Part shown: positions 31,931 to 40,778 of the stretch, piece after piece
Numbering within the stretch: the stretch's first letter is position 1
Layout of the letters: each line of letters starts with the position of its first letter
Assembly: GCA_003210895.1 (NCBI GenBank)
Contig: QCUB01000006.1
Location: 1-47,303 of the forward strand
DNA: 47,303 bases
Source of the DNA: Prochlorococcus sp. AG-676-M04
Lineage (GTDB): Bacteria > Cyanobacteriota > Cyanobacteriia > PCC-6307 > Cyanobiaceae
Direction: 5' to 3'
Made by a program: the position numbers and the translations under genes
The notes under the pieces: model-generated
The model's input: only the letters and a program-made list of their open reading frames with translations
Databases searched by the model: none
Told to the model about the DNA's origin: nothing

Positions 31931-32359
31931 ATGACAAATGATATTAATTCAATTGAAACCGATTTCAATGCAGCATTATCAAGATATCAAGATGGTCAAG
32001 AGTTAATTCCAATTGCTCATGATTTCCAAAAAATCATTCAACAGATACCAAATCACTTTGCCGCTTGGACATGTCTATCTTGGTTGCAGCTTTTATTAAA
32101 GAATAATGAAGAAGCATTAGCTGCAGCTAGACAGGCTGTTCGTTTAAATCAACAAGATCCGCAAGCAAGAATGAATTTGTCGTTAGCTCTTTTGGCTACA
32201 AATAATAAAGGTGTTAGAGAGCATGTTGAATTAATTAAAAAAATGACAATGATGATGCCTGATGTAAAGACAGAGTTAAAAGAGTCTGTTGAAGATGGCT
32301 TTAATAGATATCCAAACTGGCCAGAATTAACCAAAATCTATAAATGGTTGGAATTTTAA
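31931..32359 (+). CDS. TPR-like repeat protein
   Basis: HFAAWTCLSWLQLLLKNNEEALAAARQAVRLNQQDPQARMNLSLALL. Confidence 0.82.
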   Translation: MTNDINSIETDFNAALSRYQDGQELIPIAHDFQKIIQQIPNHFAAWTCLSWLQLLLKNNEEALAAARQAVRLNQQDPQARMNLSLALLATNNKGVREHVELIKKMTMMMPDVKTELKESVEDGFNRYPNWPELTKIYKWLEF

Positions 32360-32360
32360 A

Positions 32361-33551
32361 TTGCTCAGAATTTTATTATTAAGTAATGGACATGGAGAAG
32401 ACCTATCTGGTAGTTTGCTAGCTAAATATTTTGTAAAGAGAGGTGATCTTGTAGATGCCCTTCCGATAGTGGGAAATGGCGAAAATTATAAAAAAGCAAA
32501 TATAAGAATTGTTGGGAAAACTAAGGAGTTTAGGACTGGTGGTATTGGTTATAATTCTTTGAAAGGAAGGATGATTGAAATATTTGGAGGACAAATAATC
32601 TATTTTTTAAAAAAATTATATTTGTCTTTTAAAATAAGAAAAAAATATGATTTTTATTTAGTTGTTGGAGATATAGTTCCTATTTTTTTTGCATGGTTTT
32701 CAAAAAAAGATTTTTTTACATATCTAGTAGCCTATTCGAGTCATTATGAAGGCAAATTAAATTTACCTTGGCCCTGTAAATTTTTTTTACTTTCAAAAAA
32801 TGCGAAAAAAATATATGCTCGAGATTTTTTAACTGCGAATGATTTAACTCAACAGTTAAGTAAAAAAGTATCTTTTTTGGGCAACCCATTTATGGATAAA
32901 TTCTCTTTTATCAAAAAAAAATCAGGGAGTGTTCCTTTTTATATTGCAATTTTTCCTGGAAGCAGATCTCCTGAAATATTATATAATTTGAAATTGATTT
33001 TAGAAGTTTTAGAGACAATGTCTAATTTGAAATATTTTGAGAATATTGAATTCAAGTTTGCCATTGTAAATGCCATCTCTTTAGAAAAAATAAAGCAGAT
33101 ATTAAATCAAAGAAAATGGATTTTTATAGAAAAAACATTAAACAACCACTTTTTAGAATTCAAATATGGATTTATTACAATTAATTTTAAATGGAATTTG
33201 TTTGAAGAAATATTATTTAAAAGTAAGTTTGTAATAAGTATGGCTGGAACAGCAGCAGAGCAAGCAATAGGTTTGGCAAAGCCAGTTATTCAACTCGAGG
33301 GTAAAGGTCCGCAATTTACTCCATCTTTTGCAGAAGCGCAAAGACGATTACTTGGTAGATATGTTTTTTGTGCAACTAATTATAAAAATCAAAAAGATCG
33401 AATAAATCAGACAATTAATCTAATCATTAAAGTTATTTATCTCATAAAGCTAGACAAAAGATTTTTGAGTTCTTGTCTTAATAACTCAAATCTAAGAATC
33501 GGTAGGAGTAATGCATGCATTAAGATAATAAATGATATAAAAATGTCATGA
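32361..33551 (+). CDS. Lipid-A-disaccharide synthase-related glycosyltransferase
   Basis: LLLSNGHGEDLSGSLLAKYF; FPGSRSPEI; AGTAAEQAIGLAKPVIQLEGKGPQFTPSFAEAQRRLLG; TTG start. Confidence 0.85.
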   Translation: MLRILLLSNGHGEDLSGSLLAKYFVKRGDLVDALPIVGNGENYKKANIRIVGKTKEFRTGGIGYNSLKGRMIEIFGGQIIYFLKKLYLSFKIRKKYDFYLVVGDIVPIFFAWFSKKDFFTYLVAYSSHYEGKLNLPWPCKFFLLSKNAKKIYARDFLTANDLTQQLSKKVSFLGNPFMDKFSFIKKKSGSVPFYIAIFPGSRSPEILYNLKLILEVLETMSNLKYFENIEFKFAIVNAISLEKIKQILNQRKWIFIEKTLNNHFLEFKYGFITINFKWNLFEEILFKSKFVISMAGTAAEQAIGLAKPVIQLEGKGPQFTPSFAEAQRRLLGRYVFCATNYKNQKDRINQTINLIIKVIYLIKLDKRFLSSCLNNSNLRIGRSNACIKIINDIKMS

Positions 33552-33554
33552 AAG

Positions 33555-33824
33555 ATGACTAAAGAAAAATCCCAAATAAGGATCAAAGAGATTATTGATA
33601 ATTTCTTATTAGTAAATTTATTTGTTGTTATTTTTTTTGCAGTATTTTTTATTTTTGCAGTAATTATGCAGATAAATGGTGTACTTATTTTCCTGAATTT
33701 AATTCAGAATCTGTGGAATCCTCTTATCTTGCCACTAATCACAATCTTAATTATTAGTTCTCTAGTTAATGGAATTAATTCTTGGTGGATGCGTAAATCG
33801 CTTTCTCAAGAAGAGGATATTTGA
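33555..33824 (+). CDS. Small two-TM hypothetical protein
   Basis: 89-aa ORF immediately downstream; hydrophobic segments; non-ATG start possible. Confidence 0.55.
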   Translation: MTKEKSQIRIKEIIDNFLLVNLFVVIFFAVFFIFAVIMQINGVLIFLNLIQNLWNPLILPLITILIISSLVNGINSWWMRKSLSQEEDI

Positions 33825-34707
33825 ATTTATATATTTTTTCAAGTAATTTAATACTAATTACTTTTTGCCCCTCTAGTACCAATTTGGCCCCATCTCCTAA
33901 TAGTAATTTAAGTATCCTTCCTGGTACTGGAAGTAAATTTGGTCTATTAAGGCAACGCCCTAAAGTTTTAGAGAAATCTTTCATTAATACTGGCTCTGGG
34001 GCAACAGCATTGAATATCCCAGAAAATTGTTTATCTACTAATGCATTAATAATTAGTCCGCATAAATCACTTCTATGAATCCAGCTCATCCATTGCTTAC
34101 CATCACCTATTGGACCTCCCAATCCAATTTTAAATACAGGAAGCATTTTGCCCAGTGCTCCTCCTTCTGCCTCTAAGACTATTCCAATTCTGAAAATGAC
34201 TAATCTTGAGAAAAATGGTTTTTCCTGAGCAACCTCTTCCCATTTCTTACATAAGTTAGCTAAGAAATCACTTCCACTGTTACTGTTTTCATTAAATTCT
34301 TTTGTTAAGCTTGTTCCATAAAAGCCTATCGCTGAGCCATTTATTATTACTTTTGGGTTAATTCTAGATTTTTTAAGTGTCGCCATTAAAAATTTAGTTG
34401 TATTTATCCTGCTATTTTCAATTTCTTTTTTTTGAGTTTCGGTCCATTTTTTATCTGCTATCGGTTCACCTATTAAATTAATTATTCCATCTGAATCTTT
34501 TAGTTTATTTAATAGATTTTCATTGCTCCAATTGTGTTTTTTTGATAGGTCTATTTTGAGGAATTTAAATTTATCTAGAGGAACATTTATCTTCAAATTA
34601 TTAATATTCTTCCTACTGATAATACAAAGTTCATGACCTTCTTTAAGTAAATCTGGTACTAACTCATTCCCCACAAATCCTGTACATCCAAGAAGTAAAA
34701 GACGCAT
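33775..34707 (-). CDS. TIGR01777-type NAD-dependent epimerase/dehydratase
   Basis: LLLGCTGFVGNELVPDLLKEGHEL; IINLIGEPIADKKW; GSAIGFYGTS; C-terminus overlaps 33555 gene by 50 bp. Confidence 0.9.
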   Translation of the reverse strand: MRLLLLGCTGFVGNELVPDLLKEGHELCIISRKNINNLKINVPLDKFKFLKIDLSKKHNWSNENLLNKLKDSDGIINLIGEPIADKKWTETQKKEIENSRINTTKFLMATLKKSRINPKVIINGSAIGFYGTSLTKEFNENSNSGSDFLANLCKKWEEVAQEKPFFSRLVIFRIGIVLEAEGGALGKMLPVFKIGLGGPIGDGKQWMSWIHRSDLCGLIINALVDKQFSGIFNAVAPEPVLMKDFSKTLGRCLNRPNLLPVPGRILKLLLGDGAKLVLEGQKVISIKLLEKIYKFKYPLLEKAIYASTKN

Positions 34708-34845
34708 ATTTTTAATAAACTAATTATTCCAGAATATTAAATTTTTAAGGGGATTGTTATTATTATTATGTAATCAATTCAAAAGAAATTTGAAGAAAAA
34801 GTTTTTGTATAATAGATTTGGAAATTTAATTAAATAAATCTCATT

Positions 34846-35088
34846 ATGACTGAGTCAATACCAAATAAGCCTCTAAAGAAAGGTAGCTTAGTCTTTGTAG
34901 ATAAAGATATCTATAGAAAAAGTGTCGAAGCATTAGCTAGTGATGCAGATTTACCAAATTATTTATTCGAAGGGCCAGGAGAGATTTTGAGTATTAAAGA
35001 AGAATACGCTCAAGTAAGATGGCGTCGACCTGTCCCAGATGTTTGGTTTAAATTAGATCAACTGAAAGAATATTTAGTTTCAGAATAG
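34846..35088 (+). CDS. ndhO: NAD(P)H-quinone oxidoreductase subunit O
   Basis: LKKGSLVFVDKDIYRKSVEALASD; YLFEGPGEILSIKEEYAQVRWRRPVPDVWFKLDQL. Confidence 0.93.
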   Translation: MTESIPNKPLKKGSLVFVDKDIYRKSVEALASDADLPNYLFEGPGEILSIKEEYAQVRWRRPVPDVWFKLDQLKEYLVSE

Positions 35089-35089
35089 T

Positions 35090-35767
35090 TCAGGAAATTA
35101 TAGCTTTTTTGTCATAAGCCATTTTTGATTGTATTCTTTTTGCCTCTTTCATCATTTCTTTACCATCAAATAAATAATCATCAACATATCCTTGTGTGTA
35201 CTTATCCAGTTCTGTTAGAGCATCTTTAACTTGTGAAAAACAATGATAAAGATCTAAACCTAAAGAAGATATTGAATTTGGGATAGATATTGACTTATAG
35301 ATTTTATCAACCTTTTCAATTTTTTTTTGGGAAAGATTAATGTAACTGCAAAAATTATCCATTAATTCTTCATCATATGGATCAGCAGATAGTTTTTTTA
35401 TTTCTTGACTCAAAGGTTTTATTATCTGACTAATAAATCTATTTGAGGGATTATAAATATTTTTTATCCAATTTTTAACTTCATTATCCTTTATTGTTGA
35501 ACTATATTTTTTTGTATTAACTTTTTTTTCCCAGTTATCATTTCTGGAATTAGATGATTGTTTAAAACAAAAGAGTATTTTATCGTATTGTTCTTTTTTA
35601 AGAGGATCATTCAGAGTCTCCCATGCACCTTGTATTGCAAGAAACCTATCTTTTTCACCTCCTGCGTCAGGATGATGTTGTTTTACTAAACGACGATAAG
35701 AAGATTTAATTTCACTTTGATTGGCATTGTCTTTTAAGCCTAATTCTTCATAAAGATTTTTGTTCAT
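35090..35767 (-). CDS. DnaJ-domain protein
   Basis: YEELGLKDNANQSEIKSSYRRLVKQHHPDAGGEKDRFLAIQGAWETLNDP. Confidence 0.92.
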   Translation of the reverse strand: MNKNLYEELGLKDNANQSEIKSSYRRLVKQHHPDAGGEKDRFLAIQGAWETLNDPLKKEQYDKILFCFKQSSNSRNDNWEKKVNTKKYSSTIKDNEVKNWIKNIYNPSNRFISQIIKPLSQEIKKLSADPYDEELMDNFCSYINLSQKKIEKVDKIYKSISIPNSISSLGLDLYHCFSQVKDALTELDKYTQGYVDDYLFDGKEMMKEAKRIQSKMAYDKKAIIS

Positions 35768-35783
35768 TTCTAAATACCTCTTT

Positions 35784-36752
35784 CTACAAATAACCGTCTT
35801 GCCTTGCCTTAATTACACTATTTGATTCAAACATTGCTGTGGATAAATATCTCTCACCAAAACTTGGTAGTATCACAATTAATCTTTGATTAATAAGCTC
35901 TTCTCTTTGCCCAATTTTGATTGTTGCGGCCAAAGCAGCCCCGCTACTAATGCCCGATAAAAGACCCTCTAATCGAGCTAGTAATCTTCCATAATAAAAT
36001 GCTTCATCATCATCTATCTTGATAATTTCATCTATTAATTGGGTATTAAGTACTTTGGGCACGAAGCCTGCACCAATCCCCTGTATAGAGTGAGATCCTG
36101 CCTTGTCTCCAGAAATAACGGCACTTTTTTTTGGCTCAACGGCAAATATTTTACAATTTGGATTAACTTTTTTTAGAAATCGAGCACATCCAGTTACTGT
36201 TCCTCCAGTACCAACTCCAGTGACTAATCCATCAATATTTTTATTTGATTGCTCCCAAATTTCTTTGGCTGTTGTCCTTTCATGAATATCTGGATTCGCA
36301 AGATTCTCAAACTGGTTAAACTGAAAACTATTTGGAATACTTGAAGATAATTCATTCGCTAAATCTAAGGCTCCTTTCATTCCTTCTTTCCCTGGGGTAA
36401 GCTGTAATTCTGCACCATAAGCTCGAAGCATTGCCCTTCTCTCAATACTCATGGTATCGGGCATAGTTAATATCAATTTATAACCTTTAGCTGCTGCAAC
36501 CATTGCTAAAGCTATTCCAGTATTCCCACTTGTTGCTTCAATTAAGGTTGTTTCCCCTGGATATATTAAACCATCTTTTTCGGCTGTATTTAACATGGAA
36601 TAAGCTATACGATCTTTTACAGATGCTGATGGATTAAAACTTTCAAGTTTAGCTATTATTTCTGGATAACACTTACAGTATTTTTTTATACGATCTAATT
36701 TAACTAAAGGTGTATTGCCAACTAAAGAAGTAATATCACTTGCTATTTCCAT
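35784..36752 (-). CDS. cysK: Cysteine synthase A
   Basis: VGNTPLVKLDRI, PSASVKDRIA, EATSGNTGIALAM, GTGGTVTG, GISSGAA. Confidence 0.95.
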   Translation of the reverse strand: MEIASDITSLVGNTPLVKLDRIKKYCKCYPEIIAKLESFNPSASVKDRIAYSMLNTAEKDGLIYPGETTLIEATSGNTGIALAMVAAAKGYKLILTMPDTMSIERRAMLRAYGAELQLTPGKEGMKGALDLANELSSSIPNSFQFNQFENLANPDIHERTTAKEIWEQSNKNIDGLVTGVGTGGTVTGCARFLKKVNPNCKIFAVEPKKSAVISGDKAGSHSIQGIGAGFVPKVLNTQLIDEIIKIDDDEAFYYGRLLARLEGLLSGISSGAALAATIKIGQREELINQRLIVILPSFGERYLSTAMFESNSVIKARQDGYL

Positions 36753-36907
36753 GAAAAATTTCTACAAAATTAAATTTGTTCATGCTTATCATAAATGCAT
36801 TTGTATATCTTTTATGAAATATATTTTAATTGAACTTAATTTCAAAACAACTTCTTAGAAAAGATTGTTCTATAGTTTGTTTATAATTAAATATTTACAA
36901 TTATTTT

Positions 36908-37177
36908 ATGTATTCTCTTGAAATAAGTCTCAGATATTCCCCCTTTCCACTTTCAATTCAGAGGAAAGATTATGAGGATGCTAAAAGGATTTATGATGAA
37001 ATCAAAAATTTCATGAATGGCAATAACGAAAATTCTGCTCTAATTGAATTAAGTTGTGAAAAAGTTCAAGATAAATTGATAACTGTTCTTGCTAAAGAAG
37101 TTATTTCTGTTCAGATATACGAAAAGTCTGCATTAGCTGGTGGCTCAAAAAGACCTGGATTTTCTTTAGATATTTAA
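36908..37177 (+). CDS. UPF0367-like conserved cyanobacterial protein
   Basis: PLSIQRKDYEDAKRIYDEI; LIELSCEKVQDKLITVL; SALAGGSKRPGFSLDI. Confidence 0.8.
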   Translation: MYSLEISLRYSPFPLSIQRKDYEDAKRIYDEIKNFMNGNNENSALIELSCEKVQDKLITVLAKEVISVQIYEKSALAGGSKRPGFSLDI

Positions 37178-37178
37178 T

Positions 37179-37862
37179 ATGATTGAGTTCCAGGATGCTT
37201 TTCAAAATAAAGTACCCAATATTACTTTTAATGATGTAAGTTTCTCATGGCCAGGGAAAAACAAACTTATATTAAATAATTGTAGTTTTTCTATAAATAA
37301 GTCAGGATTATGGATGATTGTTGGGAAAAATGGAAGCGGAAAGAGTACTATGCTGAAGTTAATTAATGGACTTCTCAATCCAAGTAATGGAGTTATTAAT
37401 AATAGAGCTAATGTTGGAATGGTTTTTCAAAATCCTGATCATCAAATATTAATGCCAAACTGCAGGAGTGAACTTCTTTTAAATATAAATCAAAAAATAA
37501 GTAGAAAAGAAATTTCTAAAAGAATTGACATTGCTCTCAATAAAGTTGGATTAGCGGGATTTGATAAAAGGCCCATCCATACATTAAGTGGCGGCCAAAA
37601 ACAACGATTAACAATTGCATGTTCCTTGATTAGTAATAAGAATTTTGTTCTTATGGATGAGCCAACAGCTTTATTAGATCGTTCATGTCAATTAAAAGTT
37701 TTAGAAATAATTAAAGATCTTACAAATAATAAAAAAAAACCATTTACTGCTATGTGGATAACTCATCGTTTAGAGGAATTAAGTTATGCAGATGGAGTTG
37801 CAGAGATGAAGAATGGATATTTATCAGATTGGAAGAATCCATTAAACTTTCAATATAATTAA
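37179..37862 (+). CDS. ABC transporter ATP-binding protein (ECF/CbiO-like)
   Basis: VGKNGSGKSTMLKLINGL, MVFQNPDHQILMPN, TLSGGQKQRLTIACSL, LMDEPTALLD. Confidence 0.92.
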   Translation: MIEFQDAFQNKVPNITFNDVSFSWPGKNKLILNNCSFSINKSGLWMIVGKNGSGKSTMLKLINGLLNPSNGVINNRANVGMVFQNPDHQILMPNCRSELLLNINQKISRKEISKRIDIALNKVGLAGFDKRPIHTLSGGQKQRLTIACSLISNKNFVLMDEPTALLDRSCQLKVLEIIKDLTNNKKKPFTAMWITHRLEELSYADGVAEMKNGYLSDWKNPLNFQYN

Positions 37863-37911
37863 GATTAACCACTTGTCATATGGTACATGTAAGAGTTAAA
37901 TTTTAATATAT

Positions 37912-37983
<72 letters not shown>

Positions 37984-38002
37984 TTCAATTTCAAATTCAT
38001 CA

Positions 38003-38034
38003 GACTTCAGGTTATTCCACTTGAGGTCTTTTTT
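38003..38034 (+). terminator. Intrinsic terminator downstream of tRNA-Asn
   Basis: GACTTCAGGT - TATTCC - ACTTGAGGTC (10 pairs including 2 G-U) followed by TTTTTT. Confidence 0.85.
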
Positions 38035-38106
38035 ATTGCCCTGAATACTGTTTTGGAGAAATCAGAAGATCAGATACTTTCAGGATAACTCACATCCACC
38101 ATTTAT

Positions 38107-38149
38107 ATGGTCGTGATATGGTCGTGAAATAACTTCTTCATGGTCGTGA
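38107..38149 (+). repeat. Three copies of ATGGTCGTGA at 11-bp-multiple spacing
   Basis: Copies start at 38107, 38118 and 38140 (+11, +22); the third runs into the tRNA-Ser remnant. Confidence 0.85.
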
Positions 38150-38211
38150 AGCGAACGACTTGAAATCTTTTAACAGGAGTCTGTTCCTGTGTTTGAATCA
38201 CGCCCTCTCCG
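38141..38211 (+). pseudogene. Degenerate 3' portion of tRNA-Ser(TGA)
   Basis: GGTCGTGAAGCGAACGACTTGAAATC (D-arm to anticodon loop CTTGAAA), long variable arm AACAGGAGTCTGTTCCTG, T-loop TTTGAAT, 3' end CCTCTCCG; matching 5' acceptor strand not present upstream; stems mismatched. Confidence 0.75.
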
Positions 38212-38584
38212 TATTTCTATTCTTTATTCCCCACATCCCAAAGTAATTCTGACCCCTCTCCTTCGGAGAATCCTTTACTTCTGCATGGACTCCTTCCTCC
38301 CACCTCTGGAAGAGGTCTGAACCTCCATGATTCTTAATTAGGTTATGTAGAGTCATAGAGTCACTAGAACCTTTCTGAGTGGGGAATTGACACCCTCCAT
38401 GACATTTAAAAATATATGTATCTCGTTTAGGTGACTGGAATATTGAAGATCTTTTGTTACAAACTGGACATTTTAGTAAGTAATACTTATTATCTCCAAA
38501 TCCATATTGTTTGATTAACCTATCTCTGCAATTAAGAAACTGATTTAGATAATTAGTTTGATTATATATTGGTTTAAGTAACAT
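38198..38584 (-). CDS. Primase-like zinc-ribbon protein, probably a truncated replication protein
   Basis: KCPVCNKRSSIF...TYIFKCHGGCQFPTQKGSSDSMTLHNLIKNHGG resembles a CHC2/primase zinc finger; only 128 aa; 3' end overlaps the tRNA-Ser remnant. Confidence 0.6.
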   Translation of the reverse strand: MLLKPIYNQTNYLNQFLNCRDRLIKQYGFGDNKYYLLKCPVCNKRSSIFQSPKRDTYIFKCHGGCQFPTQKGSSDSMTLHNLIKNHGGSDLFQRWEEGVHAEVKDSPKERGQNYFGMWGIKNRNTERA

Positions 38585-38855
38585 TTATTCCTTATACTTT
38601 GTGGTTAATTATAACAATTTGTTAACGTATTGTCAAGATTAAGGTGTAACTCTTATAGATAGTCCTGAGAGTGATATAACTCTTAGAGAATAAGTCTCTA
38701 AGTAGTCTAAATACCATGTATTAGTGAGTTTTGAGTTTACAAACTGTTAACTTATATATAAAAGAACGTATTACTGAATGTTATTTAAGACTGATAACTA
38801 TCGAGCATAAATAGTTCCAACTAAAGTATTTGTCCACATTAAGTATTTACAAGAC

Positions 38856-39014
38856 ATGTCAACTCAAAGAATATCTAAACACATAAGTTATGCAGGTCAT
38901 GAGATGAGAATTCTCAAGATGGAAGATCATCTGATGGACACATTTATGTGTAACAGATCAGATTTGCATAAAAAACTCATAAAAGAGAAATACCAAGAAG
39001 TCACATTAGTATGA
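38856..39014 (+). CDS. Small hypothetical protein (52 aa)
   Basis: Below ORF-track cutoff. MSTQRISKHISYAGHEMRILKMEDHLMDTFMCNRSDLHKKLIKEKYQEVTLV; stop overlaps next start (ATGA). Confidence 0.5.
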   Translation: MSTQRISKHISYAGHEMRILKMEDHLMDTFMCNRSDLHKKLIKEKYQEVTLV

Positions 39015-39151
39015 ACATCACACTCAGACTGTCCACAGTACAGAGAGAACAACTCAGAGAGGTCATGAAAAAGGATAAGAAGACATTCTCCCATAAAGGA
39101 GGAGAGGACTGGTTCTTAGACCAACTGAGTCGCAGATATATTAACGGATAA
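39011..39151 (+). CDS. Small basic hypothetical protein (46 aa)
   Basis: Below ORF-track cutoff. MNITLRLSTVQREQLREVMKKDKKTFSHKGGEDWFLDQLSRRYING; coupled through ATGA to the upstream ORF. Confidence 0.5.
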   Translation: MNITLRLSTVQREQLREVMKKDKKTFSHKGGEDWFLDQLSRRYING

Positions 39152-39633
39152 CCCAAAATACAGGTTTTAATATGGTACCTAAATCTTGACCTCCATTGTA
39201 TGTCTTTTTCGATCTTTATATTAAGTCCATTTCAAAAAATTTCGGATAGGTAAAACTGTCCCAGAGGTTTTCATCTTTATTCTAATTAACAATTAATCTT
39301 AATTAGTTTGTATTATTAATTAATAGTAATAATAATGTAATTGTTATTACTAATTAAAGAGATATAACTCCAACTACTACTGATACAACTAATAAAACTC
39401 TTGTTTATATATTAGCATTTGCTCACAAATATAGACAGGGAGTATTTGTATGAATTATAATAGTTATATGACAAAGGAAGTTTAATAACTTCGTCGGAAG
39501 ACCTTCCTAGTTGAACTAATATCGAACTCAGACCGACTTAAAACCCAACGTGAAAACGTACTGAGAACTAAGTAGTCACCAATACATTCTTTACAAATAA
39601 CAAACCTTAATTAAAACAAGTCAAATTAAAACT

Positions 39634-39840
39634 ATGACTCAAAACACAGATAATCCTTTTTGGATTCTTTGGAACAGGTGTGACCAATTACAGGACTCTT
39701 TACACCTCCTCCAGATGCAACTTAACAACTTAAACGTTGATCATGATTTATACATTGATGAAACAGTTCAAGAACTGAGTCGAATTAATGGGGAGATTGA
39801 ACCACTGTTTTTATCAACTCAAGTACAGGAGGTTAACTAA
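39634..39840 (+). CDS. Hypothetical protein (68 aa)
   Basis: ORF with coiled-coil-like content; stop overlaps next start (TAATG). Confidence 0.65.
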   Translation: MTQNTDNPFWILWNRCDQLQDSLHLLQMQLNNLNVDHDLYIDETVQELSRINGEIEPLFLSTQVQEVN

Positions 39841-40271
39841 TGAATTCTTTTTATGATGTTGCATCTGATGGAAGACAAATTGTACCTTTCTCGAAATTTC
39901 GGGGTTATAAAAGTAAATTTGGAATTAAAAGAGATAATACAATTCCCCCTCATCTTGAAACTCTTTTAAAGAGAATTACCGATACGGAAAAGAGGAATGA
40001 GTTTAGAAAGGAACTTAAAAAGAACTATGGTTTACTCACTCAACATCGAGGTCTAAAAGTAGAGTTCGAGAAGAAAGATAGTAGTTATACAACTCATACT
40101 TGGGTAGAACACCTTTCTGAGTGCAATTACGTTATCGAAGATTCCAAGGAAAACATAGACAGAATCCATAAAGAAATTCTTGATTATTTAAGAATTGATA
40201 TAGAGGAATTACAAAAGATTCTTCTTGAATGCGGTTCCATAAAGAAATTCTTGGGTACTGAAACCAAATGA
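39840..40271 (+). CDS. Hypothetical protein (143 aa)
   Basis: ORF coupled to upstream gene; charged, helical, no recognised domain. Confidence 0.7.
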   Translation: MNSFYDVASDGRQIVPFSKFRGYKSKFGIKRDNTIPPHLETLLKRITDTEKRNEFRKELKKNYGLLTQHRGLKVEFEKKDSSYTTHTWVEHLSECNYVIEDSKENIDRIHKEILDYLRIDIEELQKILLECGSIKKFLGTETK

Positions 40272-40448
40272 TTACCTCAGACTTTATTGGTATATGTCTT
40301 CTTGAGAACTGAAAGATAATTGATTAGAAATTGAGTTCTATCGAGTGGAACTCTCTGTGATTTAATGAATTGTTAACAAGGGTTTTTCATACTCTCCTTT
40401 GTTGAATTCTTTAATAAATCAATATTGAATCTATTTAAATAAAGAACA

Positions 40449-40778
40449 TCATTCTTCCTTTTCAAGAACATATTTGGTCATTAAGTTCAATGTGTTCATG
40501 CATTTATCTGCATACGTGATGAGATTAGACATTACTAATCCTTCTCCCTTGGTAAGTGCAATATTCTCTGACCAGTAACTGCAATAGTCCATGTTCTTAT
40601 CCCATCCTTCATCTCTCCCATACTTAATCTCTCTAGTTTCTTTTACTTGTTTCCAAAAGGATTCAACATCTACTTTTGTAGTGATATTTTTATCAAATTT
40701 TTCTGAATAAACAGGGGTTACAAAAGAACTCAAAATTAGAGCATAAAAGAATATATTGGATAATCTTTTTATCTTCAC
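40449..40778 (-). CDS. Exported hypothetical protein
   Basis: Signal peptide MKIKRLSNIFFYALILSSFVTPVYSEK; start overlaps the recombinase stop (ATGA-type coupling). Confidence 0.7.
   Translation of the reverse strand: MKIKRLSNIFFYALILSSFVTPVYSEKFDKNITTKVDVESFWKQVKETREIKYGRDEGWDKNMDYCSYWSENIALTKGEGLVMSNLITYADKCMNTLNLMTKYVLEKEE

Noticed and set aside
32149-32334. Minus-strand 61-aa ORF
   Set aside because: Antisense to the TPR gene.
33821-34078. Plus-strand 85-aa ORF
   Set aside because: Antisense to the TIGR01777 epimerase.
36103-36285. Plus-strand 60-aa ORF
   Set aside because: Antisense to cysK.
39493-39540. Definite glnA/downstream-peptide riboswitch call
   Set aside because: Only a GGAAG fragment resembles the motif; the rest of the consensus is not seen.
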